64,000 nucleotides of DNA from Petrimonas sp. (GCA_012839475.1 DUNG01000016.1:62001-126000), one strand, 5' to 3'; counted from the stretch's first letter, positions 30,926 to 41,542 are shown. Notes: generated by a model from the sequence alone, not told the origin. A program made the numbers and translations.

Positions 30926-32185
30926 TTAGGCATCCGCGTATTTCGTGTCAATCTCCTTAACGATATGTTTGGCCAGTGGCAGCGAAAGGAGTTGAATCGT
31001 TCCGACGATTACCAGGGCATACTTGAGGGCAAATATTTCCGATACCAAGAAAGAGAGCGCTATAAAAAGCAACATACCGAACGCGCGACCAATAAAAAGT
31101 CCCACCTCATGGCTCATGATATACGCGTATTCACTCCGCTTCTCTATCTCCTTCACCTTGTCGATGGTCTTCATCATGGTAGGGAAGTAGGCCAGGTCAT
31201 GGATTGGCTGAAACATCACTTTACAAAAAATGAAAATGATCACCCCGGTGGCAGAAAACAGTATCGCGTTAAACAGGGTGCCTATAAAGAAAATCAGCAG
31301 CCCGAAACCAAATATGGGCATCCGGTGTTTCGGTTTTGAAACCCTCCCCAACACGTAAACGAGAATGGCGGTCAACATTCCCGCGACTCCCTGAATCAAA
31401 CCCAGTTCCCCCTCTTCTCCAACGAGTCTCATCACCAATATAGCGGGGGTTGTTACCAGGAACCCCTGCACCATGCCCTTTAATCCTGCCAACGTGAGCA
31501 TCTTGCGCCACAGCAGGTGAAATTTCGCGAAAAGGAATTTATTCTTAACCGGGTTTTCAAACTTCCCTTTCGAGAGGACGATGCACGCGATAATGCCAAT
31601 CACTATCGCTACAATGGTAACCACCTGGTACCCGTTGTTTACCGTGAGGGGTCTGCCGAAAGCCCATTTTCCACGGATGTAAACCAGAAAGCCTCCCACG
31701 ACCAAGGGTATCAAGATGCTCCATACCGTGAAAAAGAACGATTCAAGTCCAAAGAAATAGTTTCTGTTACCGTCGTTGGTGGCATTCAAGGTGAGCAGGT
31801 ACCGGTTGGTCCAAAAGAATCCGGTAGAAAAGCCAAGTACCAACCCGGAGACTCCAATCACGGTTACGCCGATAGACTTTATAAACATCATAATAGCCAT
31901 GACCACGGTAGAAAGGATAATACCGAAAGCGTACAGGTGACTGGATTTAAACCTTACCAATAGAAACCCGTTTAGCAGGGACGAGAGTAGTACGCCAACA
32001 TACATGCAAAGCTGGTAAATTGCCACGTAAGCCGGGGCGTTGGTGTTTCGCATAATATACGCGCCTACAAATATTTCAATAACGGGAAGAATCATCGCGT
32101 ACAACATGTTCGTTATAAGCAACGTCTTCACGTTCAAGGAGTGAGACTTGAAATAGGCTATTTCATTAAAAATTTTCTTTGCCAT
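30926..32185 (-). CDS. MFS transporter (YQGE-like)
   Basis: About 12 hydrophobic segments; FFWTNRYLLTLNATNDGNRNYFFGLESFFF; encoded next to the GH130 gene. Confidence 0.75.
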   Translation of the reverse strand: MAKKIFNEIAYFKSHSLNVKTLLITNMLYAMILPVIEIFVGAYIMRNTNAPAYVAIYQLCMYVGVLLSSLLNGFLLVRFKSSHLYAFGIILSTVVMAIMMFIKSIGVTVIGVSGLVLGFSTGFFWTNRYLLTLNATNDGNRNYFFGLESFFFTVWSILIPLVVGGFLVYIRGKWAFGRPLTVNNGYQVVTIVAIVIGIIACIVLSKGKFENPVKNKFLFAKFHLLWRKMLTLAGLKGMVQGFLVTTPAILVMRLVGEEGELGLIQGVAGMLTAILVYVLGRVSKPKHRMPIFGFGLLIFFIGTLFNAILFSATGVIIFIFCKVMFQPIHDLAYFPTMMKTIDKVKEIEKRSEYAYIMSHEVGLFIGRAFGMLLFIALSFLVSEIFALKYALVIVGTIQLLSLPLAKHIVKEIDTKYADA

Positions 32186-32252
32186 ATTCCCGGTTATTTT
32201 CAATATCGGCGAGAGGCTGCGCGTTTGGTTTTCCCGAGCCCTCTTCCCCGTT

Positions 32253-33296
32253 TTACTTCAACGAATTAAACAGCTCGTTCAAAGAGACCGAAGCGCTGCA
32301 AACAACCTCATCACTGGCCCCATAATACAGATGCACGACCTCACCTTTCACGATATGGCCGTTCGTGAAAACGACGTTCCCGAAAAAACCGGTCTGCTCA
32401 TATTCAGCTATTGGCTCCATAATGGGTTCTTTGCTGCGAGCAAGCACTTTCGAGGGGTCATTCAGGTCAAGCAAGAGCACGCCCAAGCAATACCGGTTCT
32501 CGGCGGTCGCACCGTGGTAAATCTCGAGCCACCCCTCCGGCGTCTTGATGGGAGCAGCCCCCGCTCCTACCCTGGCTGAATCCCAACTCTTCTCGCGGGT
32601 AACCGCGATGCATTTATGGTTGCCCCAGTGCAGGCGATCAGGTGATTCGGCGAGCCAAATGTAATTACCGCCTAACTCGGGACTACTGGGTCGGTGCAAC
32701 GCGTAATAGCGTCCATTTACCTTTTCCTCGAACAGGGCACAATCCTTGTTGTGCGGGGGAAAAATCATTCCCTTATGATCATACTGCATGAAGTCTTTCG
32801 TGATGGTAAGTCCAACCCCCACGGCCACCGGGGAAACTTGGGTATAGGTCATGTAATAACCGTCTTCCATGGTCGATACCCGACAATCCTCGATACCAAA
32901 TGACTGCAGGTAGCCTTTGCCAAAAATAGGGGGGTAAGCGGGATCTTCATAAAAACGCGTCCCATCGTCGCTACAAACAAGTCGAAAATAGGAGAGGGTT
33001 GTAAGGTAGTCTTGCCCATCGTAGCGGATGACACGCGGATCGGAAGCGTCAAGCAGCGGGTCCTCCCTATCAAGGTGCTTTACCACGATTTCCCCTTTTT
33101 CATCGTAATAGGGAAAACTAATTTTTCCCTCCAGTTGAACCGGTCGTTCTGCAACGCGAATGATTAACCACACCTTCCCGTTCATTTCAAATACCCCGGG
33201 GTTAAGGAGACAGGCTATTTCCATCCCCTGGATACCGGGGCATAAATCAGATGGGCGGATGAGCGGATTTTTATCGTTTCTACTTACAATATCCAT
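32253..33296 (-). CDS. GH130 family glycoside phosphorylase (beta-mannoside type)
   Basis: NPLIRPSDL..., LNPGVFEMNGKVWLIIRVAER, EDCRVSTMEDGYYMTYT, RVGAGAAPIKTPEGWLEIYHGA motifs. Confidence 0.9.
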   Translation of the reverse strand: MDIVSRNDKNPLIRPSDLCPGIQGMEIACLLNPGVFEMNGKVWLIIRVAERPVQLEGKISFPYYDEKGEIVVKHLDREDPLLDASDPRVIRYDGQDYLTTLSYFRLVCSDDGTRFYEDPAYPPIFGKGYLQSFGIEDCRVSTMEDGYYMTYTQVSPVAVGVGLTITKDFMQYDHKGMIFPPHNKDCALFEEKVNGRYYALHRPSSPELGGNYIWLAESPDRLHWGNHKCIAVTREKSWDSARVGAGAAPIKTPEGWLEIYHGATAENRYCLGVLLLDLNDPSKVLARSKEPIMEPIAEYEQTGFFGNVVFTNGHIVKGEVVHLYYGASDEVVCSASVSLNELFNSLK

Positions 33297-33448
33297 AACG
33301 TACACCTTTTAATGATTATTCACTCAAAGGTAAATAATATAAAACGCAAAAAGGTATCTTGTTCTTTCAAATGAGTATACTTTTCTAAATCAATTACATT
33401 ATATTGTATGTTTTTAATAGATACTTTTTGTAAATTTGTCCTAACGGT

Positions 33449-36400
33449 TTGTCCATGATTTACATGAATCCTAAAATGAAGCGTATCCTTACCATATTCT
33501 TCGTCATTCTACCTTTTACCGCGCATGGCATTGAATTTGACATTAAAATGCTGACGAACAAAGAGGGTCTGTCAAACAGTTCCGTCAACGTTATTTTTCA
33601 GGATTCCAATCAATTGATGTGGTTCGGGACATGGGATGGGCTCAACTTGTATAATAGCCGGGAGTTTCAAGTGTTTAAACCGGTGCCGGGAAATCCCCTC
33701 AGCATCAGCAACAACATCATTAGAGAGATAATCGAAGAAAAAAATGGCATCCTGTGGATTGCTACGGATATCGGGATTAACCGATTCAACGTTAGGGAGA
33801 AGGTTTTTGAGCGTTTCTTCGTCGATTCTCTTAGCCGTGAAATAACGGACGAGCGCTCATATTTGATCGCGAGTGATTCAAAAGGGAATATTATCGCCTC
33901 GGTACGTCAACAGGGGCTGTTTTACTTCGACTCTGAAAAGAGTCAGTTCATGACGTTAGCAACTGACAGCAAATTAAATGTCAAACAACTTTTTTTCGAT
34001 ACGAATGACACCTTATGGGTGTTGACGCGAGAAAAAGCCGTTTACACCCTTGATTTAAAGGAGGTTGAGGGCAGTTTGCGGGTGAGCGAAATGAATCTCT
34101 TCCCGTTAGATGGGGTCGAAAACATCTTTCACCCCCAATCAAACAAGCTATACCTTCAAACTTCCGACTGCACTACCTACCTGTTTGACCGTGTTCAAAA
34201 CAGGCTCGAAGGGCTCCCTTTTGGTTCAGCGGTGGGGCTGATAAACCAAATCGCGTTGAACAAGGGATCCACCTATATAGCCACGGGGCAAGGCTTATAC
34301 CTTTATGGGATGAATAACGAACTTACGCCCATCATCGAAAACACTTCCGTGCTCAGCCTATTTTACAACCAAAGCCAGAACATCCTTTGGGTCGGCACCG
34401 ATATGAAAGGGATCTACAGGGTTATCCCCCATAACGAAAAATTCAAAACCTATTCATCCGCTAATGTACCCGATTTTGGTAGTGTTGCCGTACGAACCTT
34501 TTATGAAGACGAAGACAAAACCCTATGGGTGGGGACAAAAGGAGCGGGCATCTACACGTTCAAAAGGGACGCGGAAAATGGTGAATGGCGACCGTACAAC
34601 CGGTACAACACCGAGGATGGTTTGATGAGTAACTCGGTTTTTGTCATTGCAAAGGGATTCACAAACGAGCATTGGATTGGGACGGACGGGAACGGGATAA
34701 ATTACTTTGATAGGGAATCCAACGCTATACGTGAACTTGTTATCCCGGAAGAATTGATCCTCTCCTCCATCTACGCCATCCTGCCAGATCAAAACCACAC
34801 GTTGTGGATAGGAACCAGCGGTTACGGAATGTATAAATTAACAATCGATGTATCCACAAACCCTTATCGTGTAACGGATTACAAGCAATTCGTGTTTGAT
34901 GAAAGAAGCGAGGAGCCAACATTAACCAACAACATCGTCTACTCTATCGTGAGAGACAACGACACCCACTTATGGATAGGGACAAGGGGAGGTGGGGTTA
35001 ACCGGTTTGACATCCTCAACGAATCTTTCACGGCCATTAAGTTTTCCGAAAACAATTTTAGCAGCAACGATGTCCTCTGCCTGCACCTGGATTATAAAGG
35101 CAACCTGTGGGTAGGTACCAGCATGGGGTTGAAGAGACTGACATGGAACGGTAATGATGAACTAGACATATTGGAATTTAACGAAAAAAAGGGGATTCCG
35201 AACAACACCATTCATGGAATTTTAGAAGACGCGAACCACAACCTGTGGATCAGTACCAATTACGGGCTAACCAAACTTGGTTTAGATGAGCTTGACGAGG
35301 ATGCCTATCACATCAGCTCCTATTTCGTGAACGATGGCTTACAAGATAACGAGTTCTCCGATGGAGCCTATTACTCCAGCCCCTCTTCTCTTTTCTACTT
35401 CGGGGGGATTAGCGGATTCAATGAATTTGACCCTTTGGAGATCCTTCACGAGAGCTATATGCCGGAACTTTGGTTGGATGCCTTTTACGTGAACAATATC
35501 GCGACCGATCTTTCGGACCATGTAACCCTCACGAAAAGAGGCGCAACGCTCACGCTGTCATACAATTGCAAATCGTTCAGCTTCCGCTTTATACCCATCG
35601 ATTACTTAGCTTCGTCAAGGTGTGAAATTGCCTACCTGATGGAGGGATTTCAAGATGCTTGGGTTAACTTAGGAACCTCGAACACCATCGTTTTCACGAA
35701 TATACCGAAAGGTAATTACACGCTTAAAGTGAAAGCGAGCAACGCGAACTTGGTGTGGAGTGAACCCCTTTTCAGTTTACCCGTGGTGATCACGCCCCCA
35801 TGGTGGAAAAGCAACGTGGCCTATATAGCTTACGTGATCGCGTTGCTTTTTTTGGCAGCTACCGTTCGAAAAATGGTGTTATACCGCATGAAGCTAAATA
35901 ACGACCTGAAGATGAAGGAGCTTGAAAAACAGAAGGTGGAAGAAATTCATCAAGCGAAACTCAGTTTTTTCACTAACATAGCGCACGAATTCTCCAACTC
36001 CCTCACGCTCATCTACGGCCCTTGTGACAAACTGATAAAGGAGAATGAGGCGGACAACAAAACCAAACGGTACTTGCAGGTCATCAAGTCGAATTCAGAA
36101 AGGATGCAGAACCTGATTGAACAATTGGTTGAATTCAGGAAAGCAGAAACCGGGCATCTGAAGCTAAACGTTGATCTCATTGATATCCCTGAACTGATCA
36201 AATACGTGATGGACAACTTCGTTGAGGTGATAGAACAGAAGAAAATCGATTATTCCGTCACTTTCAATCCCGATGAGAATATCACCTGGAAAACCGACAG
36301 GGATAACCTCGAAAAAATTATTTTCAACCTGTTTTCAAACGCGGTGAAATATACCCCGGAAAAAGAACGGATTGAAGTAAACGTCAATGTGCTCGGAGAC

Positions 36401-37564
36401 AAGACGTTAAACATATCGGTAAAAAACACGGGGATTGGGATAAAATCGGAATACTTTAGCACGTTATTCGATCGGTTTGAAGTATTAAACCAGATCGAAA
36501 AGCAAGCATCCACGGGCAATTACCCTCGGCATGGAATAGGATTGGCATTGTGCAAGAGTATAGCAAATATTCTACAGGGTGACATTCAATTAAGAAGCGA
36601 CGGGACAACGTTTACCCTTTTCGAGGTTTCACTCCCGAATTTGGAATTAACAGCTTCCGGAACCGTACCCGAAGATCATCAGGACGACTTTACTCATCCG
36701 CCAGGCCCGGTGATGCCCACGCCCGCGGAAGCTACACCCGGTATTGAGGCTAAAACCAAGGAGACCATCCCCAACATCCCTGATAATCCGTTCATATTAG
36801 TGGTTGAAGACGACGCGGAGATCCGCTTCATGATTAAGGACCTCTTAAGCTCTGACTACCAAATTGTTGAGGCATCTAATGGGAAAGAGGCGTTACAGGT
36901 TGTTAACCAAAAACATCCCCTATTGATTATCAGTGATATTATTATGCCTGAAATGGACGGTGTTGAGTTTGTGAAGGTAATGAAAGCTGATGAATTCACC
37001 AGCCATATACCGATTATACTTTTGTCTTCGAAAAGTTCCATTGATAATCAAATTGAAGGCTTTGAATCGGGTGCGGACGCGTACATCAATAAACCATTCA
37101 ACTTTAGGCACTTGGAGGTAATGATAAAAAATCTGCTTCACAAAAAAGAGATCTTGAAAGAATACGGTACCTCTCCCTACTCCGCGCTTGAACAATACGA
37201 GGGCTCCCTTATACACAAAGAGGATAAAGACTTAATCCTTCACATCACGCAAATTATTCACGACAACATTGATAGCGAGGAGCTAACCATTGATTTTATA
37301 GCGAATGAAACCGCTGTCAGCAAGATACAACTTTACCGAAAGATTAAAGAGATCACGAAAAAAACCCCCACCGAGTTCATCCGTGCCATCCGCCTTAAAC
37401 ACGCCAGCAAGCTTTTGAAAACAACGAACAAAACCGTGCAAGAGGTCTTGTACGACTCCGGCTTTAACAACAAGGCTTACTTTTACAGGGAGTTTTTCAA
37501 ACAGTACAACATGACTCCCAAGGAGTACAGGGAGTCCGTTGATTTATCTCTGCCGCGTGATTGA
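33449..37564 (+). CDS. Hybrid two-component system regulator (HTCS): periplasmic propeller / histidine kinase / receiver / AraC
   Basis: Repeated beta-propeller WIGT motifs, Y_Y_Y-like domain, TM, HisKA/HATPase, receiver VVEDDAEIRFMI...SDIIMPEMDG, C-terminal AraC HTH. Confidence 0.95.
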   Translation: MSMIYMNPKMKRILTIFFVILPFTAHGIEFDIKMLTNKEGLSNSSVNVIFQDSNQLMWFGTWDGLNLYNSREFQVFKPVPGNPLSISNNIIREIIEEKNGILWIATDIGINRFNVREKVFERFFVDSLSREITDERSYLIASDSKGNIIASVRQQGLFYFDSEKSQFMTLATDSKLNVKQLFFDTNDTLWVLTREKAVYTLDLKEVEGSLRVSEMNLFPLDGVENIFHPQSNKLYLQTSDCTTYLFDRVQNRLEGLPFGSAVGLINQIALNKGSTYIATGQGLYLYGMNNELTPIIENTSVLSLFYNQSQNILWVGTDMKGIYRVIPHNEKFKTYSSANVPDFGSVAVRTFYEDEDKTLWVGTKGAGIYTFKRDAENGEWRPYNRYNTEDGLMSNSVFVIAKGFTNEHWIGTDGNGINYFDRESNAIRELVIPEELILSSIYAILPDQNHTLWIGTSGYGMYKLTIDVSTNPYRVTDYKQFVFDERSEEPTLTNNIVYSIVRDNDTHLWIGTRGGGVNRFDILNESFTAIKFSENNFSSNDVLCLHLDYKGNLWVGTSMGLKRLTWNGNDELDILEFNEKKGIPNNTIHGILEDANHNLWISTNYGLTKLGLDELDEDAYHISSYFVNDGLQDNEFSDGAYYSSPSSLFYFGGISGFNEFDPLEILHESYMPELWLDAFYVNNIATDLSDHVTLTKRGATLTLSYNCKSFSFRFIPIDYLASSRCEIAYLMEGFQDAWVNLGTSNTIVFTNIPKGNYTLKVKASNANLVWSEPLFSLPVVITPPWWKSNVAYIAYVIALLFLAATVRKMVLYRMKLNNDLKMKELEKQKVEEIHQAKLSFFTNIAHEFSNSLTLIYGPCDKLIKENEADNKTKRYLQVIKSNSERMQNLIEQLVEFRKAETGHLKLNVDLIDIPELIKYVMDNFVEVIEQKKIDYSVTFNPDENITWKTDRDNLEKIIFNLFSNAVKYTPEKERIEVNVNVLGDKTLNISVKNTGIGIKSEYFSTLFDRFEVLNQIEKQASTGNYPRHGIGLALCKSIANILQGDIQLRSDGTTFTLFEVSLPNLELTASGTVPEDHQDDFTHPPGPVMPTPAEATPGIEAKTKETIPNIPDNPFILVVEDDAEIRFMIKDLLSSDYQIVEASNGKEALQVVNQKHPLLIISDIIMPEMDGVEFVKVMKADEFTSHIPIILLSSKSSIDNQIEGFESGADAYINKPFNFRHLEVMIKNLLHKKEILKEYGTSPYSALEQYEGSLIHKEDKDLILHITQIIHDNIDSEELTIDFIANETAVSKIQLYRKIKEITKKTPTEFIRAIRLKHASKLLKTTNKTVQEVLYDSGFNNKAYFYREFFKQYNMTPKEYRESVDLSLPRD

Positions 37565-37586
37565 AAAACAGGTGATCGCGCCACCG

Positions 37587-38870
37587 CTACCCCTTCTCCG
37601 GCACATGCTTGTACCGGAAGAGGATCGCGAATAGAATAGTCACCAGCAGTGCGTAACCCGCGAAGATGAACCATACCGACTGCCAGTCGCCTATCATAAG
37701 CGACTTGGGTTGGCCATTCACCATCACCTCTTGCCACCGCGTGAACTGGTTCACCACCCACTGCGCGCCCAGCGTCCCTAGGGTGGCGCCGATACCGTTG
37801 GTCATCAGCATGAAGAGCCCCTGCGCGCTGGAGCGGAGGTGGTGGGGTGCCTCCTTATCCACGAAGAGGGAACCCGAGACGTTGAAAAAGTCGAAGGCCA
37901 CGCCGTAGACCAGCATGGAGAGGATCAGCAGCCAGAGTCCACTACCGGGGTTGCCCAGGCCAAAGAGGCCGAACCGCAGCACCCAGGCGGTCATCGCGAT
38001 AAGGATCACCCTCTTGATGCCGTATCGTTTCAGGAAGAACGGGATGAGTAGGATACAGAGTGCCTCGGAGATCTGCGACAGGGAGATAAGGATATTGGAG
38101 TGTTGCACCCCGAACGTGTTGGCGTACTGTGGATCCGCCTCGAAGCTGGCTATAAACGGGTTGGCAAAACCGTTGGTGATCTGTAGGGAGACTCCCAGCA
38201 ACATGGAGAAGATGAAGAAGAGGGCCATCGTGCGCTCCTTGAACAGCTTGAACGCGTCCAGGCCCAGGGCTTGCGACAAGCTCTTGCTTTCGCCACGGGA
38301 ACTGACGGGGCAGTTGGGCAGCGTGAACGCGTATAGCCCCAAAGCGATACCGATGGATGCGCTGACGATGAACTGCATCGCGGAGGTCTGGAAACCGAGA
38401 ATATCAACGACCCACATGGTGCAGATAAAGCCCACCGTCCCGAACACGCGAATGGGCGGGAAGGCTTTTACCGTGTCCATGCCACCCCGCTCGAGGATGC
38501 TGTACGCGACCGAGTTGGAGAGAGCCAACGTGGGCATGTAGAAAGCCACCGAGAAGGTGTAGAGGGTGAAGAAGATGGAGAACGAAACATCCCCCGTCGC
38601 GTTCAACCCGTACAGCCCGGCCGTCATCATGAACGCGGCGGCAATGAGGTGACAGATGCCCAATAGCCTTTGGGCGGGAATCCAGCGGTCGGCGATGATC
38701 CCGATCAACGCGGGCATAAAGATCGAAACGATCCCCTGAACGGAGTAGAAGATGCCGATATGCGCCCCCAAGCCGGCAGGTCCCAGGAAGCGGGACATGG
38801 AGGTGAGGTACGCCCCCCAGACGGCGAACTGGAGGAAATTCATCACGATAAGGCGAAGCTTTATGGACAT
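37587..38870 (-). CDS. Nucleoside:H+ symporter-like MFS transporter
   Basis: MSIKLRLIVMNFLQFAVWGAYLTSMSRFL, GIFYSVQGIVSIFMPALIGIIADRWIPAQRLL; start assigned to ATG at 38870 rather than the longer track ORF. Confidence 0.8.
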   Translation of the reverse strand: MSIKLRLIVMNFLQFAVWGAYLTSMSRFLGPAGLGAHIGIFYSVQGIVSIFMPALIGIIADRWIPAQRLLGICHLIAAAFMMTAGLYGLNATGDVSFSIFFTLYTFSVAFYMPTLALSNSVAYSILERGGMDTVKAFPPIRVFGTVGFICTMWVVDILGFQTSAMQFIVSASIGIALGLYAFTLPNCPVSSRGESKSLSQALGLDAFKLFKERTMALFFIFSMLLGVSLQITNGFANPFIASFEADPQYANTFGVQHSNILISLSQISEALCILLIPFFLKRYGIKRVILIAMTAWVLRFGLFGLGNPGSGLWLLILSMLVYGVAFDFFNVSGSLFVDKEAPHHLRSSAQGLFMLMTNGIGATLGTLGAQWVVNQFTRWQEVMVNGQPKSLMIGDWQSVWFIFAGYALLVTILFAILFRYKHVPEKG

Positions 38871-38989
38871 GATTATATTGGGTTTTACGTTTTTTTGATT
38901 ATTGAACGATAGATTTCCTGACTTATTGACTTGTTGTTTTCTTGACCTGTTAGTCTCTAACTTAACTTTCGCATGTAACCTTTTCAATT

Positions 38990-39395
38990 TATTGCCTTTT
39001 CTGTCGTCTCTCGGCAAAACTCAAGCAAGCTTGGTTCTGCTCTCGCTTCTAAGAAAATTCATCGCTTTCAGGCTCGACTGGCGCAAATTTCGTGACCCAT
39101 CTGCTGCTTGATAGCTAAAAGAAAAGAACTCTGCTTCGCAGCACTTTTGCTCGCAACAGCATAACATGAACAAGTTCATTTCTGCACGTATTGCTTAACG
39201 CAAAAGTTCAGCTTCGCTTCAAACAGCTTTTCTTTCTTAACGCCATCTTCGCGGGATGTGTCCCCACGAAATTTCACGCAGTAGATATTTGCTCGCCTCA
39301 GCATAGTTCAAGCAAGCTTGACTCTGCGTTCGGCCAATCGCAAATATTCACGAGGTCTTCGCCCTGAAAGCTCATACAGTAAATAACATACGACT
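38990..39395 (+). repeat. Dispersed intergenic palindromic repeat cluster (several units)
   Basis: Units CTCAAGCAAGCTTGGTTCTGC, CATGAACAAGTTCATTTCTGC, TTCAAGCAAGCTTGACTCTGC with a similar flank GCTTANCGCAAA; extended similarity to the reverse complement of 1323-1600. Confidence 0.75.
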
Positions 39396-39407
39396 TACCC
39401 CTGCAGG

Positions 39408-40706
39408 CTACCGTTGCAGCCAGGGTGCCGGGTCGAGCTTGGTCGTCTTTTGCCACAACTGGAAGTGCATGGAGGCGATTCCCGTATCGGGGTCGCTGTA
39501 AATGCTTCCCAGCGACTGTCCCGTTTTCACCTTATCCCCCTGCTTCACGAACAGGTCGTAGATGTTGGCGTAAAAGGTGTAGTAGTCGCCATGCCGCACG
39601 ATCACGCAGGTGTTGGAACCGGGGAAGGAGAACACCTTCGAGACCTCCCCTTCGAACACCGAGCGGATACTGGCCCCCTGATGCGCCTGAATATCCACCC
39701 CGTTGCTATTGGTGGTGATATTCCACTCGTCGTGCCGCTTGACCCCGAAGTTCCCCACGATGGTCGCGGTTCCGGTAACCGGCATGGGCAGTCGCCCCTT
39801 ATTCGCCGCGAAGTTCTTGGAGAGGTTGAACGACTCATCCGATGTAGTGCTGGCACCCGCCTCGATCCGTGGACCGGGTTCGGCTCGATCGGTGGCCGCC
39901 TCCTCCTTCGCACGGGTTTCCGCCTCCGCGAGCTCCTCACCCTTCTCGGCACGGCGTCGAGCCTCGGCCTCCCGCTCCTGGCGGGCCACCTCCTCGGCGA
40001 TCAACCGCTCGATCTGCCTGTTAAGCTGGCTGGCTTGCTGCTGCTTCTCCCGCAACGTCCGTTGCAGTTGCCGCTCTTGCCCCCGCGCCTCTTGCACCTC
40101 TGACTGGCGTGCTTTCTCCTCGCCCTGCAGCTTGGACTGTTCCGTTTGCAGCGAGGCCAGCGCTTTCTCTTTATCCAGCTTGGCTTGAATCAGCGCCTCC
40201 CTCTTCTTGGTGATCTCCTCGTTTTGCCGCTTGATCTCCGCGGCCTGTTCCTTCTGCCATTTCGAGTACTCCCGCAGGTACTGCATCCTCCGGAGCGATT
40301 CGCCGATCGACTGGCCGGACAAGATAAACAGCAATTTATTTTGGTTGAACTTCTGGTTCAGCATGCCTCTGATCGCGTTGACATAGTTATCCTGCTTCTG
40401 CTTCAGCTCCCGGTTCAAACGGTCAATCTCCCCTTCGAGTCGACGCTCCTCTTGACGCAGCGCCTCGATCTCTCTCCTCTGCACGTTAATCAACTCCTTA
40501 CGCGAAGCAATCTGTTTATTGATCAGGTTAATGCGGTCGAGGATGGTGGTGGTATGCTTTTTCACGTCAAGGTAGAGCCGATTGGTATTGCTAATATCCT
40601 CCTGCAGGGCTTGCCGTTGCTTCTGCAGCGCCTCGATTTCGGCGGTCTGAGCAACGGCATGCAGCGCGATTACCGCGAAGAGCAATATGGAGGCCACCCG
40701 CTTCAT
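39408..40706 (-). CDS. envC: Murein hydrolase activator EnvC-like / M23 peptidase family
   Basis: Long coiled coil plus C-terminal LytM-like domain (GNFGVKRHDEWNITTNSNGVDIQAHQGASIRSVFEGEVSKVFSFPGSNTCVIVRHGDYYTFYANI). Confidence 0.85.
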   Translation of the reverse strand: MKRVASILLFAVIALHAVAQTAEIEALQKQRQALQEDISNTNRLYLDVKKHTTTILDRINLINKQIASRKELINVQRREIEALRQEERRLEGEIDRLNRELKQKQDNYVNAIRGMLNQKFNQNKLLFILSGQSIGESLRRMQYLREYSKWQKEQAAEIKRQNEEITKKREALIQAKLDKEKALASLQTEQSKLQGEEKARQSEVQEARGQERQLQRTLREKQQQASQLNRQIERLIAEEVARQEREAEARRRAEKGEELAEAETRAKEEAATDRAEPGPRIEAGASTTSDESFNLSKNFAANKGRLPMPVTGTATIVGNFGVKRHDEWNITTNSNGVDIQAHQGASIRSVFEGEVSKVFSFPGSNTCVIVRHGDYYTFYANIYDLFVKQGDKVKTGQSLGSIYSDPDTGIASMHFQLWQKTTKLDPAPWLQR

Positions 40707-41542
40707 CGGCTATCCGCGATTATTTTCAAGATATTGTCCAGGGAAGTCCTCGTGTACGAAGCGGGTATCTGCAGGGAGAGCCGCGTACCATCGTTGGTCA
40801 CGACATCCGAAAAGAGGAACTCCGTGTTGATTACCTGATCGCCCGAGGTGATGGATGCCCGCATCGTGTGCGGGAAGGCACTTTCGTTTAGGGCGATGAA
40901 GTGGCTGTAACTCCACTGCAGGAAGTTGTTCTCTTCCCCCGATTGCTGCAAGTGGGTGTAGGTCACGCGGTTGTCTCCGTTTACCGTGAAGGAGTACCTG
41001 ATCATCGATTCCGGATCTTCAGAAGTGAGGTAGTAGTTGCTGTCGGGGGTACGGGTATAAGAAAAGCGCCGGAAGTCGGTCGGCGTCACCCCCGTCTTGT
41101 TGGCCACGAACAACGTGTTGGTGAAGAGCGACTGCAAGGTATAGAAATCGAACCCTACCGGGTAGTGCTCCTTGAGCGTGGTGATCGCTTCCTTGACGTA
41201 GCGTTTCTCCATCCGGTCGAGCAGCGCGATCGTGTCAGGATCGACGTACAGGCGAAACAGTTCCACACCGAAGAGCGGCTGCACGGAGATTTGCATCGCG
41301 TTATCTTTCACGATGCGGATCTGGGCTTTTGAGCTGCGCGAACGGGTACCGTTCGTCAGCTTCAGGTCCAGCCGTGCGGACAGCGTCTCGTAGGGAAAAC
41401 TCTCCGCGAGGATATCCCTGAAGAGCGCGTCGTCACTCTTCTCCGCCACGGGCGTCGTGAAGTCGACCACCCGTCTCTTCGCCTTGCACCCCGTCAGGGT
41501 CAGTACTATCAAAAGAAATATAATATAATTCCTGTAGGTCAT
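40703..41542 (-). CDS. DUF4292-type lipoprotein
   Basis: Lipoprotein signal LTGCKAKR; position between TPR and EnvC genes and overall pattern match Bacteroidota DUF4292. Confidence 0.75.
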   Translation of the reverse strand: MTYRNYIIFLLIVLTLTGCKAKRRVVDFTTPVAEKSDDALFRDILAESFPYETLSARLDLKLTNGTRSRSSKAQIRIVKDNAMQISVQPLFGVELFRLYVDPDTIALLDRMEKRYVKEAITTLKEHYPVGFDFYTLQSLFTNTLFVANKTGVTPTDFRRFSYTRTPDSNYYLTSEDPESMIRYSFTVNGDNRVTYTHLQQSGEENNFLQWSYSHFIALNESAFPHTMRASITSGDQVINTEFLFSDVVTNDGTRLSLQIPASYTRTSLDNILKIIADSR

